A stretch of DNA of 64,000 bases, taken from the NCBI RefSeq assembly GCF_043944905.1, contig NZ_JBIMSN010000079.1, positions 1 to 64,000 of the forward strand. The letters are read 5' to 3'. The translations under genes were made by a program, and so were the position numbers. Origin of the DNA: Antrihabitans spumae (GTDB lineage: Bacteria > Actinomycetota > Actinomycetes > Mycobacteriales > Mycobacteriaceae). Shown in pieces: positions 51,890 to 60,014 of the stretch (position 1 is the first letter of the stretch; each line of letters opens with the position of its first letter). The notes below the pieces were generated by a model, which was given only the letters and a program-made list of their open reading frames with translations, was not told the DNA's origin and did no database searches.

Positions 51890-52623
51890 GCGAAGCGATC
51901 ACGGACAAAGAGGTCGCGGCCGTCCTCGGTCGGGCGGTGTGGGTCATCAACCCGGTACTCGACGTGTTGTCGACGATCGATCCGCTCGGGCTGCGCGGCC
52001 GGACGAAGCGAACAGAGCCGTCGGGTGATTCCGTGGTCGACCGTGGCCTCGACGCAATGGCGTGGGTGCTGAACACAGTCGATGTCCCTGGCACGAAGTC
52101 GTGGGACGGGATGAGCCTGCACGAGCGGTCGGCGTGGTGGGTCCGTCGTGTCGGCGCGTTGAACAACCTGGTCGTCGCGTATCCGGGCGTTTTCGGTGCG
52201 CTGTTGCAACGCCTGCCGCTGCAGGACGCGCTCGGTTTCGCGAACCAATCGATCGTGCTCTGTGCCGTCGCGCGGGAATACGGGATCGTCGATCAGCACA
52301 AGCAGGTCGAACTGATCGCGGCGGTGCTGTGTCAGCGAAATATCGGCGGCGCGTCGGCGAAGGCAGCGTCGGCGGCGGGACAGCTTGCCGAGGCCGAGCA
52401 GGACAGCAAATGGACGCCGTTCGCCCTGGCAAAGGCGTTGTGGCGAATCACGAAGATCGTGCGTGGGATCACCGACGAACTCGGCAAACGGCCGCGGCCG
52501 AAAAAGATCTTTCGGCTGTTCGGGATGCTGCCTGCGGTCGGAGTCATCGCCGACTACTTCGGTGAATTCGGTGCGTTGTCACGGGCGGCGAAAGCCGGCC
52601 AACAATGGATCGCAGCCAGTTAG
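51886..52623 (+). CDS. Conserved protein coupled to fbiC, function unknown
   Basis: A 245-aa mostly helical protein translated from a GTG that overlaps the fbiC stop. Visible features are WWVRRVGALNNLVVAYPGVF, a hydrophobic segment around ALGFANQSIVLCAVAREYGI, and a C-terminal part with ELGKRPRPKKIFRLFGMLPA that is basic then hydrophobic. There is no signal peptide. I do not recognise the family. The coupled start ties its dosage to FbiC, so a role connected with F420 or FO is possible but unsupported by any motif. Confidence 0.7.
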   Translation: MSEAITDKEVAAVLGRAVWVINPVLDVLSTIDPLGLRGRTKRTEPSGDSVVDRGLDAMAWVLNTVDVPGTKSWDGMSLHERSAWWVRRVGALNNLVVAYPGVFGALLQRLPLQDALGFANQSIVLCAVAREYGIVDQHKQVELIAAVLCQRNIGGASAKAASAAGQLAEAEQDSKWTPFALAKALWRITKIVRGITDELGKRPRPKKIFRLFGMLPAVGVIADYFGEFGALSRAAKAGQQWIAAS

Positions 52624-52732
52624 GGCAGACTTACAACGGATGGGCCGACGTGGGCGGGGATACTGTCCACGAGCGGTTTACCGCGCGCGTGAGGGTTGTC
52701 GAGCAACGTTTCGGAACAAGGAGAGCAGGCCA

Positions 52733-53056
52733 GTGACCTACATCATCGCTGAACCGTGCGTAGATGTGTTGGATAAGGCATGCATCGAAGAGTGCCCCGT
52801 TGATTGCATCTACGAGGGTGGTCGGATGCTCTACATCCATCCCGACGAATGCGTCGACTGTGGGGCGTGCGAGCCGGTCTGCCCGGTCGAAGCGATCTTC
52901 TACGAGGACGACACCCCGGATCAGTGGACCGGATACATCAACGCAAATGTCGATTTCTTCGACGAGCTCGGCTCGCCTGGCGGCGCCGCGAAGCTCGGGA
53001 AGGTCGACTACGATCCGCCGTTCGTCAAGGCTCTGCCGCCCATGAGCGAGGGCTAG
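52733..53056 (+). CDS. fdxC: Seven-iron ferredoxin FdxC
   Basis: A 107-aa [3Fe-4S][4Fe-4S] ferredoxin. Cysteines at 9, 17 and 50 fit the three-iron cluster and those at 21, 40, 43 and 46 the four-iron cluster (CIEECPVDC; CVDCGACEPVCP). It donates electrons to redox enzymes such as cytochromes P450 or oxidoreductases. GTG 52733 follows AAGGAGA. It lies immediately before dapC, as Rv1177-Rv1178 do, and the dapC TTG follows its TAG with no spacer. Confidence 0.95.
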   Translation: MTYIIAEPCVDVLDKACIEECPVDCIYEGGRMLYIHPDECVDCGACEPVCPVEAIFYEDDTPDQWTGYINANVDFFDELGSPGGAAKLGKVDYDPPFVKALPPMSEG

Positions 53057-54163
53057 TTGGCCCGCACGCCGGTCTCGGCCATCCTGCCCGATTTTCCTTG
53101 GGACACAATTGCTTCCGCGAAAGCGCTGGCGCAGTCCCATCCGGACGGGATCGTCGATCTCTCGGTCGGTGCGCCGGTAGATCCGGTCGACGGGACTATC
53201 CGTGACGCGTTGGCGTCCGTCTCGGCGGTGTCGGGTTACCCGACAACACACGGCACCCGCGAACTGCGGGTCGCCGCCGTCGAATCGTTGCAGCGGCGCT
53301 ACGGCATAACAGGTCTCGACGAGCAGGCTGTGCTGCCGGTCATCGGCACCAAAGAACTCATCGCGTGGCTACCGCGGTTGCTCGGCCTCGGTTCCGACGA
53401 CCTGGTCGTCACTCCGGAGCTTGCTTACCCGACCTACGAGGTCGGCGCGTTGTTGGCCGGGGCGCGAGTTGTCCGCGCCGACGGGTTGACGCAACTCGGC
53501 CCGGATTCGCCTGCGCTGATCTTCGTCAACTCGCCGTCCAACCCGACCGGCAAGGTGCTGCCCGTCGACCATCTTCGCAAGGTTGTCGCCTACGCCCGCG
53601 AACGTGGTGCGATCGTCGCATCCGACGAGTGCTACCTGGGTCTGACCTGGGAGGGCGAAGCGCCGTCGATACTCGACGACCGAGTCTGCGACGGCGACCA
53701 CACAGGACTTCTTGCCATCCACTCGCTGTCGAAAACCTCCAACCTCGCGAGTTACCGCGCCGGCTTCGTGACGGGTGACGCCGCTCTGGTTGCCGAATTG
53801 CTCGCGGTCCGCAAGCACGCGGGCATGATGGTGCCGTTCCCGGTGCAGGCAGCCATGACGGCGGCACTGATCGCCGACGATCACGAGGCTGAGCAGCGCG
53901 AACGCTACCGGGCGCGGCGGACGGCCCTGCTTGCCGCGCTTCGTGACGCAGGCTTTGCGGTCGACCTGTCCGAAGCCGGCCTCTACCTGTGGACCACGCG
54001 CGGCGAAGCATGCCGCACGACTGTCGACTGGTTCGCCGAGCGCGGGATCCTCGTCGCCCCGGGCGAGTTCTACGGTCCGAGCGGCGCGAAGCATGTGCGG
54101 ATCGCCCTGACTGCGACCGATGAGCGAATCGCAGCGGCCGTGGACAGGTTGTCGGTGGAGTAG
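53057..54163 (+). CDS. dapC: N-succinyldiaminopimelate aminotransferase DapC
   Basis: A 368-aa class-I/II PLP aminotransferase for the succinylase branch of lysine and meso-diaminopimelate synthesis, needed for the cell wall. The Schiff-base lysine is Lys226 in HSLSKTSNLASYRAG; NSPSNPTGKVLP and SDECYLGLTW are the cofactor-binding blocks. The TTG at 53057 directly abuts the ferredoxin stop, so translation is probably coupled; it gives a start (ARTPVSAILPDFPWDT) matching mycobacterial DapC. Confidence 0.92.
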   Translation: MARTPVSAILPDFPWDTIASAKALAQSHPDGIVDLSVGAPVDPVDGTIRDALASVSAVSGYPTTHGTRELRVAAVESLQRRYGITGLDEQAVLPVIGTKELIAWLPRLLGLGSDDLVVTPELAYPTYEVGALLAGARVVRADGLTQLGPDSPALIFVNSPSNPTGKVLPVDHLRKVVAYARERGAIVASDECYLGLTWEGEAPSILDDRVCDGDHTGLLAIHSLSKTSNLASYRAGFVTGDAALVAELLAVRKHAGMMVPFPVQAAMTAALIADDHEAEQRERYRARRTALLAALRDAGFAVDLSEAGLYLWTTRGEACRTTVDWFAERGILVAPGEFYGPSGAKHVRIALTATDERIAAAVDRLSVE

Positions 54164-54177
54164 GCAACTATGGAAGT

Positions 54178-55686
54178 GTGCTCTTTGCCGAGATAGTCGC
54201 CACCTCAGCCGCGGTCGGAAGTACTCGTTCGCGGAAGGCCAAGATCGAATCGCTCGCCACGTTGCTGCGGGCTTTGGCGCCGGAGGAGATCGAACCGGCC
54301 GTCGCGTGGCTTGCGGGCGAACCTCGGCAGCGGCGTATCGGCACAGGTTGGCGCACGCTGACCGATCTGCGTGTCGATCCCGCGGATGCACCGTCGCTCA
54401 CGGTTCTGGCCGTCGACTCGATGATCGAGGAACTTGCTGGGTTGTCCGGGTCCGGGTCGGTGCTGCGCAGGCGCGAACTGGTCGGTGCATTGTTCGCCGC
54501 GGCGACCGCAGACGAGCAGAGTTTCGTCATCCGTCTGCTCACCGGTGAACTACGGCAGGGCGCACTGGTCGGAATCATGACCGACGCCGTCGCCACCGCT
54601 GCCGGGTTGCCGATCGCCCCGGTACGTCGGGCGTTTATGTTGTCCGGCGCTCTCCCGACGACGGCGGTCGCGGCGTTGCGCGGAGGCATCGACGAACTGT
54701 CGAAGTTCGAACTCGAAGTCGGGCGTCCTGTGCAGCCGATGCTGGCCTCACCCGCCGAGGGCCTCGCCGATGCGCTTGCCGAACTCGGTGCCGACATCAG
54801 CGTCGAGTACAAGATGGACGGCGCCCGAATCCAGGTGCACCGCAACGGTGACGAGGTGCGGATCTTCACCCGCACCCTGCGCGAGATCACGCCGAGCGTC
54901 CCGGAGTTGGTCTCGCTCGTGCAGGCCCTGCCGTGCGAGTCCGTCGTACTGGACGGCGAAACTCTTGCTCTCGCCGACAGTGGCCGACCCCGGCCGTTCC
55001 AGGAGACGATGAGCCGATTCGGTGCTGACACAGGCGAATTGCTGCTGCACCCCTACTTCTTCGATTGTCTGTACCTCGACGGCGTAGACCTGTTGGACGA
55101 ACCGTTGTCGGCCAGGCTCGACGCGCTCGAGCGAGCGGCGCCGGATCATCGAATTCCGTCGGTGCAACGGCCGACCGACGAAGCAGCGACCGACTATCTG
55201 GTTGCTGCCCTGCGCGACGGTCACGAAGGCGTCATGGTGAAATCGCTCGCTGCGCCGTACGCCGCTGGACGTCGCGGTCGAACGTGGCAGAAAGTGAAGC
55301 AGGTCCACACGATCGACCTGGTTGTGCTCGGCGCCGAGTGGGGATATGGGCGACGGACGGGGTTGCTGTCCAACCTGCATCTCGGCGCGCGCGATCCCGA
55401 CGGCGGCCCGCCGATCATGGTCGGCAAGACCTTCAAAGGCCTCACCGACAAGTTGCTCGCGTGGCAGACCGAGGAATTCCCGAAACACGAGAGCAGCCGC
55501 GACGCGCAGACCGTCTACCTAAGGCCGGAGATCGTCGTCGAAATCGAGTTGGACGGCGTGCAGGTGAGTCGGCGCTATCCGGGGGGAGTGGCGCTGCGGT
55601 TCGCACGGGTCCTGCGGTACCGACCCGACAAGGATGCCCGCGATGCCGACACCATCGACACGGTGCGAGCTCTGCTGCCGGGTTAA
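54178..55686 (+). CDS. ligB: ATP-dependent DNA ligase (LigB type)
   Basis: A 502-aa ATP-dependent ligase with an N-terminal DNA-binding domain (residues 1-180), adenylation domain with the nucleotidyl lysine Lys212 in EYKMDGARIQ, then TRTLREITPS, LDGETLAL, EGVMVKSLAAPYAAGRRGRT and WQKVKQVHTIDLVV (motifs III-V), and an OB fold at the C-terminus. It matches the mycobacterial LigB group (Rv3062), a non-essential repair ligase beside the NAD-dependent LigA. GTG 54178, 14 bp after dapC. Its presence next to dapC breaks the M. tuberculosis order. Confidence 0.93.
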   Translation: MLFAEIVATSAAVGSTRSRKAKIESLATLLRALAPEEIEPAVAWLAGEPRQRRIGTGWRTLTDLRVDPADAPSLTVLAVDSMIEELAGLSGSGSVLRRRELVGALFAAATADEQSFVIRLLTGELRQGALVGIMTDAVATAAGLPIAPVRRAFMLSGALPTTAVAALRGGIDELSKFELEVGRPVQPMLASPAEGLADALAELGADISVEYKMDGARIQVHRNGDEVRIFTRTLREITPSVPELVSLVQALPCESVVLDGETLALADSGRPRPFQETMSRFGADTGELLLHPYFFDCLYLDGVDLLDEPLSARLDALERAAPDHRIPSVQRPTDEAATDYLVAALRDGHEGVMVKSLAAPYAAGRRGRTWQKVKQVHTIDLVVLGAEWGYGRRTGLLSNLHLGARDPDGGPPIMVGKTFKGLTDKLLAWQTEEFPKHESSRDAQTVYLRPEIVVEIELDGVQVSRRYPGGVALRFARVLRYRPDKDARDADTIDTVRALLPG

Positions 55687-55700
55687 CTTTGGGGTACGCC

Positions 55701-57026
55701 CTAGGCCGCCACGAGGTCGCTGTTGCGTCGGCGTTTCTCCAGGTCCCAGTTGCGGAGCAGCACGTCGGTGGCGAAGCTGGCATCGAGCGGTTCACCGGAC
55801 CAATCGGCGGTGACGGCATCGGGTTCGATGTGGCGATAACGGCGGCTGAGGTCGTCGTCATCGCCGGACAGCAGGGTGTAGTCGATTCTGCGTCCGTTGA
55901 GGTCGGCGAAGGTGAAGTTCTGATTGCCGTCGGCGGTGATGGTGAACAATCCGTCGTGCAATGCGCGGTGATGTTCACCGCACAGCAGGGTCAAGTTGTC
56001 GAGATCGGTCGGACCGCCCCGCGAGAAGTAGACAACGTGGTGCGCATGCAGAAACCTAGTGCGGCCGCAGCCCGGCACCGTGCAGCACCGATCCCGGATC
56101 ACCAACTGCCGCAGCAGGGTTCGACTCGGACGGCGCTGGGACGTGTCCCAGGCGATGGTCGGCCCGAGACGACCGTGACGGATCAGCCGCACCGACGCGG
56201 TGCACAACACCGCCTCCAGAGTCTGCGAATCGAGACCGGGTCCGTCGTCGAGGTGCGCATCCGATGTGTCGAGTGGCGTGCCGTCGGGTCCGACATGAAC
56301 CAACACATCCGCAGCAGGAGACACAACCGGAGAAGCGGTAGTGCCGGCGCAGATCATCTCCGCCATCGCCACCATCGCGGGAACCGGGTTCGAGGGTGCG
56401 GGTGCGGTGCGGTCGGGTTCAGGGGTATCAGGTCCCGTCGCGTCGGTGCGGGTGCGTTCGTACTCCGCACGCGTGAGGGCGGCGAGGAATCGGGCACCGT
56501 CCTCGGGACGGAATCGGGCGGACACGACCAGGTAGCCGTCGTCGTCGTAGAACCAACGCCCACCAGCACGGTCGGTGTCGGTGTCGGTGTCGGTGGTGCG
56601 GGTTTGTCGGACGAGGCCGCGGACGAGCCGGTCCAGGTGTGCCGCCGGTGCTTGCAGGGCGATGCGCAGCAACGATTCTTCGGTGTGCAGTGTGGCGACG
56701 CGGGTGAGGGCACGGACTTTGGAGTAGGACACCCTGCCCTCGGCGAACGCCTGTGCAATGCGCGGTAACACGGTCACGGCGTTCGCGACGCGGACCTGTT
56801 CACGAGCGGTGTGCAGGCTGACACCGGCTTTCCAGGACAGCCAGTGGGCGGCGGAATGCAGTTGCCACCCGGCCCAGCCGCGGCGGGCGTCGAATTCGGC
56901 CAGCAGGGTCAGGAATCGTGCGGTGGCGGCGGCGATCTGGCCGGCGAGGGTGCAGATTTCGGTTTCGATCTCTTCGATCGGCCGTTGTGTCGGTAGTGCT
57001 GTCGGTAGTTGTGCGGTGGTGTTCAT
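55701..57026 (-). CDS. DUF222/HNH (13E12-type) endonuclease-like protein
   Basis: A 441-aa member of the actinobacterial DUF222-HNH family. The N-terminal DUF222 helical domain includes GWQLHSAAHWLSWKAGVSLH and RVSYSKVRALTRVA; the HNH module near the C-terminus reads CCTVPGCGRTRFLHAHHVVY, GGPTDLDNLTLLCGEHHRAL. ATG 57026 is chosen for GGGGAG five or six bases upstream; the frame continues to 57092 but without a ribosome site. It carries a short TDTDTD linker repeat. It is convergent with ligB and its upstream region holds three identical palindromes. Role unknown. Confidence 0.92.
   Translation of the reverse strand: MNTTAQLPTALPTQRPIEEIETEICTLAGQIAAATARFLTLLAEFDARRGWAGWQLHSAAHWLSWKAGVSLHTAREQVRVANAVTVLPRIAQAFAEGRVSYSKVRALTRVATLHTEESLLRIALQAPAAHLDRLVRGLVRQTRTTDTDTDTDRAGGRWFYDDDGYLVVSARFRPEDGARFLAALTRAEYERTRTDATGPDTPEPDRTAPAPSNPVPAMVAMAEMICAGTTASPVVSPAADVLVHVGPDGTPLDTSDAHLDDGPGLDSQTLEAVLCTASVRLIRHGRLGPTIAWDTSQRRPSRTLLRQLVIRDRCCTVPGCGRTRFLHAHHVVYFSRGGPTDLDNLTLLCGEHHRALHDGLFTITADGNQNFTFADLNGRRIDYTLLSGDDDDLSRRYRHIEPDAVTADWSGEPLDASFATDVLLRNWDLEKRRRNSDLVAA
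56571..56597 (-). repeat. Six-base tandem repeat in the HNH gene
   Basis: gtcggt is repeated four times and encodes the TDTDTD stretch between the DUF222 core and the rest of the protein; in-frame length change is possible. Confidence 0.75.
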
Positions 57027-57104
57027 CGAATCTCCCCGGTTTCGATAGAACTGATGTTCGACAAACCTATCGCGACCCACCGACAGAAACATGATCGCCG
57101 GAAA

Positions 57105-57120
57105 CGTCCCCGCGGGGACG
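57105..57120. repeat. 16-bp palindrome, copy 1
   Basis: cgtccccgcggggacg, a perfect palindrome about 80 bp upstream of the HNH start. Copy 2 is 33 bp away. Confidence 0.85.
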
Positions 57121-57137
57121 TCGGAACCCAGATCGCG

Positions 57138-57153
57138 CGTCCCCGCGGGGACG
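57138..57153. repeat. 16-bp palindrome, copy 2
   Basis: Identical to copy 1. The 33-bp step corresponds to about three helical turns, so two bound dimers could lie on the same face. Confidence 0.85.
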
Positions 57154-57303
57154 CCGTAGCGGTGCGACCGGGCGACGCGGGACGACCTCTAAAATCAGCC
57201 GCAGGCCGACTCCGGCACCAAGTTCGTCGGTGCGCGGACACCGAGCCGCTGAGCACCTGAGCCGCCGAGCCCACCGAGTCGCCGACAAGAACGGGCCATC
57301 GAG

Positions 57304-57319
57304 CGTCCCCGCGGGGACG
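57304..57319. repeat. 16-bp palindrome, copy 3
   Basis: Identical to copies 1 and 2, 166 bp from copy 2 and 73 bp before the pruA start. No other copy was noticed in the window. Confidence 0.85.
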
Positions 57320-57381
57320 TGCCGAACATCCGTGCGCCGAGTCGACCGCGCAGTCACCACGTCAACTGCGGGCGTTGGGGT

Positions 57382-57387
57382 TAGCCT
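57382..57387 (+). promoter_or_regulatory. -10 box of pruA
   Basis: TAGCCT (TANNNT) ends 5 nt before ATG 57393, fitting a leaderless start. Confidence 0.5.
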
Positions 57388-57392
57388 GGAGT

Positions 57393-59039
57393 ATGGACGC
57401 GATTACAGCGGTTCCGTCGCCAATGAACGAGCCGGTCCATACCTACGCGCCCGGCAGTCCCGAGCGCGAACGTCTTCGAGCCGCGCTCACCGTGATCGCC
57501 GACAACCCCGTCGATGTGCCGCTGGTGATCGGCGGCGACCGTCGAGCAGGCAGTGGCGCGCGGTCCGACATCGTCGCACCACACCGGCACAGTCAGGTGC
57601 TCGGCACCATCTCCGAGACGACTCACGCCGAGGCTGCTGCCGCGATCGACGCCGCGACGGCCGCAGCAGCGGATTGGCGCGCGTTGCCGTTCGACGAGCG
57701 CGCTGCTGTGCTGCTCCGGGCCGCGGACCTACTCGCGGGACCGTGGCGCGAGACGATCGCGGCGGCAACGATGCTCGGGCAGTCGAAAAGCGTGCAGCAG
57801 GCTGAGATCGATGCGCCGTGCGAACTGGTCGACTTCTGGCGGTACAACGTCGCCTTCGCGCGCGACATTCTTGCGCAGCAACCGATTTCGTCGCCCGGAG
57901 TGTGGAACAGGCTCGAGTACCGACCGCTCGAAGGATTCGTCTACGCCATCACGCCGTTCAACTTCACTGCGATCGCGGGCAATCTCCCGACAGCGCCGGC
58001 GTTGATGGGCAATACGGTCGTCTGGAAACCGTCGCCGACGCAGACGGTCGCCGCATACGCGACGATGCGATTGCTCGAAGCCGCTAGTCTGCCACCCGGG
58101 GTGATCAATCTGGTGACTGGCAACGGGTCCGACCTTTCGGAGGTCGCTTTGGTGGACCGGCGGCTTGCAGGAATCCATTTCACCGGATCCACCAAGACTT
58201 TTCAGTACCTGTGGCGCAAAGTCGGTGAGAACATCAGCGGCTACCGCAGCTATCCAAGACTGGTTGGGGAGACGGGAGGGAAGGACTTCGTCGTCGCGCA
58301 CTCGTCGGCGAGTCCTGACGCAGTGCGGACCGCTCTTGTTCGCGGTGCCTTCGAGTATCAAGGTCAGAAGTGTTCGGCAGCATCACGCGCTTACATTGCG
58401 CGCTCGGTGTGGAACCGGATGAGTGCCGATTTTCTGGCGGAGGTCGACGAACTGACCTACGGCGACGTGACGGACCTGTCGAATTTCGGTGGTGCCCTGA
58501 TCGACCGTCGGGCCTACGACAAGAACGTCGCAGCGATCGAACGGGCAAGGGCTGCAGCGGGAGTCGACATCGCAGTCGGTGGAAGCTACGACGATGCCGA
58601 GGGCTACTTCGTGCGGCCGACCGTATTGGTGGCGACCGATCCACACGACGAGGCGTTTGCCACCGAGTATTTCGGTCCGATCCTCAGCGTGCACGTGTAC
58701 GACGATTCGGTGGCGGGCTCGTTCGAAGCCGTTCTCGCGGAGGTGGATTCGGCTGCACCGTACGCGTTGACCGGTGCCGTGCTCGCGGACGACCGCTACG
58801 CCGTCGAAACAGCCTCGCAGGCTTTACGATTCGCTGCCGGGAACTTCTACATCAACGACAAACCGACAGGAGCCGTCGTCGGGCAGCAACCCTTCGGCGG
58901 CGCGCGGGCATCGGGAACCAACGACAAGGCCGGATCACCGCTGAACCTGCTGCGCTGGACTTCTCCCCGCACGATCAAGGAGACGTTCGTTCCGCCGACC
59001 GACTACCGGTACCCCCACATGCAGGGCGGCTCGGAATGA
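57393..59039 (+). CDS. pruA: 1-pyrroline-5-carboxylate dehydrogenase (proline catabolism)
   Basis: A 548-aa aldehyde dehydrogenase that oxidises glutamate-γ-semialdehyde to glutamate with NAD+, the second step of proline use. Catalytic Glu293 (LVGETGGKDF) and Cys327 (YQGQKCSAAS) are present, as is PFNFTAIAGNLPTAPALMGN, the typical P5CDH segment. Its stop overlaps the start of putB (ATGA), so the two proline enzymes are made together; in other bacteria they are fused as PutA. This is the Rv1187-Rv1188 order. Likely controlled by the PucR-type regulator downstream. Confidence 0.96.
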   Translation: MDAITAVPSPMNEPVHTYAPGSPERERLRAALTVIADNPVDVPLVIGGDRRAGSGARSDIVAPHRHSQVLGTISETTHAEAAAAIDAATAAAADWRALPFDERAAVLLRAADLLAGPWRETIAAATMLGQSKSVQQAEIDAPCELVDFWRYNVAFARDILAQQPISSPGVWNRLEYRPLEGFVYAITPFNFTAIAGNLPTAPALMGNTVVWKPSPTQTVAAYATMRLLEAASLPPGVINLVTGNGSDLSEVALVDRRLAGIHFTGSTKTFQYLWRKVGENISGYRSYPRLVGETGGKDFVVAHSSASPDAVRTALVRGAFEYQGQKCSAASRAYIARSVWNRMSADFLAEVDELTYGDVTDLSNFGGALIDRRAYDKNVAAIERARAAAGVDIAVGGSYDDAEGYFVRPTVLVATDPHDEAFATEYFGPILSVHVYDDSVAGSFEAVLAEVDSAAPYALTGAVLADDRYAVETASQALRFAAGNFYINDKPTGAVVGQQPFGGARASGTNDKAGSPLNLLRWTSPRTIKETFVPPTDYRYPHMQGGSE

Positions 59040-60010
59040 CCATCCTGTCGAATCCGCTGCGGCCTGCGATCCTTGCGGCGGCACGTTCGTCGAAGCTGAA
59101 GGCGGCGTTGACGAAGGCGCCTGTGACGAGGCGGATCGTCACTCGCTTCATCGCGGGCGAGACGCGGCCGGAGGTATTGAAAGTCGTTGCAGCGCTCCTC
59201 GAATCGGGACGCACGATCAGCATCGACTTTCTCGGCGAAGACACCACCGACCGCGCGCAGGCGGACGCCACAGTGGGTGAGTACCTCGCGTTGCTCGACG
59301 ACTTGGCTGGGTTGCGACTGCCGGCCTCGATTGATCTCAACAACGAGATCGCCCCGCTCGAAGTGTCGATGAAGCTGTCGGCTTTGGGTCAGGCCCTACC
59401 TGTCGACGGCGACGCAATCGCGACGGCGAATGCACGGACGGTGTGCGAACACGCTCAGCGGCTTGGGATCTGGGTGACTGTCGATGCCGAGGATCACACC
59501 ACAACCGAGTCGACATTGCGGATCGTCCGTGAGTTGCGAACCGAGTTTCCCTGGCTCGGTACGGTTCTGCAGTCCTATCTTCGGCGAACCGAAGCCGACT
59601 GCCGGGAGCTGGCAGGTCCGGGCTCGCGCATTCGGCTCTGCAAGGGCGCGTATCGAGAGCCGGAATCGGTTGCCTACCAGAGCAGATCGGACGTCGATGC
59701 GTTGTATCGACGCTGTCTCGAGATCCTGATGCTCGGCGCAGGCTATCCGATGGTCGCGTCGCACGATCCCGAGATCATCGCTGCCGCAGGCGATATGACT
59801 CGTCGCACCAACCGTGGCCGCGACACCTTCGAGCATCAGATGCTGTTCGGCATCCGTGACGTCGAGCAACTGCGTCTCGCGGCCGAGGGATACGCGATGC
59901 GCGTCTACGTGCCGTACGGCGCGCAGTGGTACGGCTACTTCATGCGCAGGCTTGCCGAGCGACCGTCGAACCTCAGGTTCTTCCTACGTTCGATCGCGAC
60001 GGTACGGTGA
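59036..60010 (+). CDS. putB: Proline dehydrogenase (monofunctional)
   Basis: A 324-aa FAD-dependent enzyme oxidising proline to pyrroline-5-carboxylate and passing electrons to the quinone pool. The β/α-barrel landmarks are SIDFLGEDTTDRAQA, VTVDAEDHTTTESTL, RIRLCKGAYREPESVAYQSR and FEHQMLFGIRDVEQLRLA with the conserved YVPYGAQWYGYFMRRLAERP end. ATG 59036 overlaps the pruA stop. The next gene, fadD36, begins four bases after the stop, so it is in the same operon. Confidence 0.95.
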   Translation: MTILSNPLRPAILAAARSSKLKAALTKAPVTRRIVTRFIAGETRPEVLKVVAALLESGRTISIDFLGEDTTDRAQADATVGEYLALLDDLAGLRLPASIDLNNEIAPLEVSMKLSALGQALPVDGDAIATANARTVCEHAQRLGIWVTVDAEDHTTTESTLRIVRELRTEFPWLGTVLQSYLRRTEADCRELAGPGSRIRLCKGAYREPESVAYQSRSDVDALYRRCLEILMLGAGYPMVASHDPEIIAAAGDMTRRTNRGRDTFEHQMLFGIRDVEQLRLAAEGYAMRVYVPYGAQWYGYFMRRLAERPSNLRFFLRSIATVR

Positions 60011-60014
60011 GTCG

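Larger units (their letters stand above)
57027..57392. other. Palindrome-rich region without a gene
   Basis: No coding frame here has sensible content. It contains the HNH gene's leader, three copies of a 16-bp palindrome, and on the right the pruA promoter. GC content appears higher than in the flanking genes. Confidence 0.6.
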
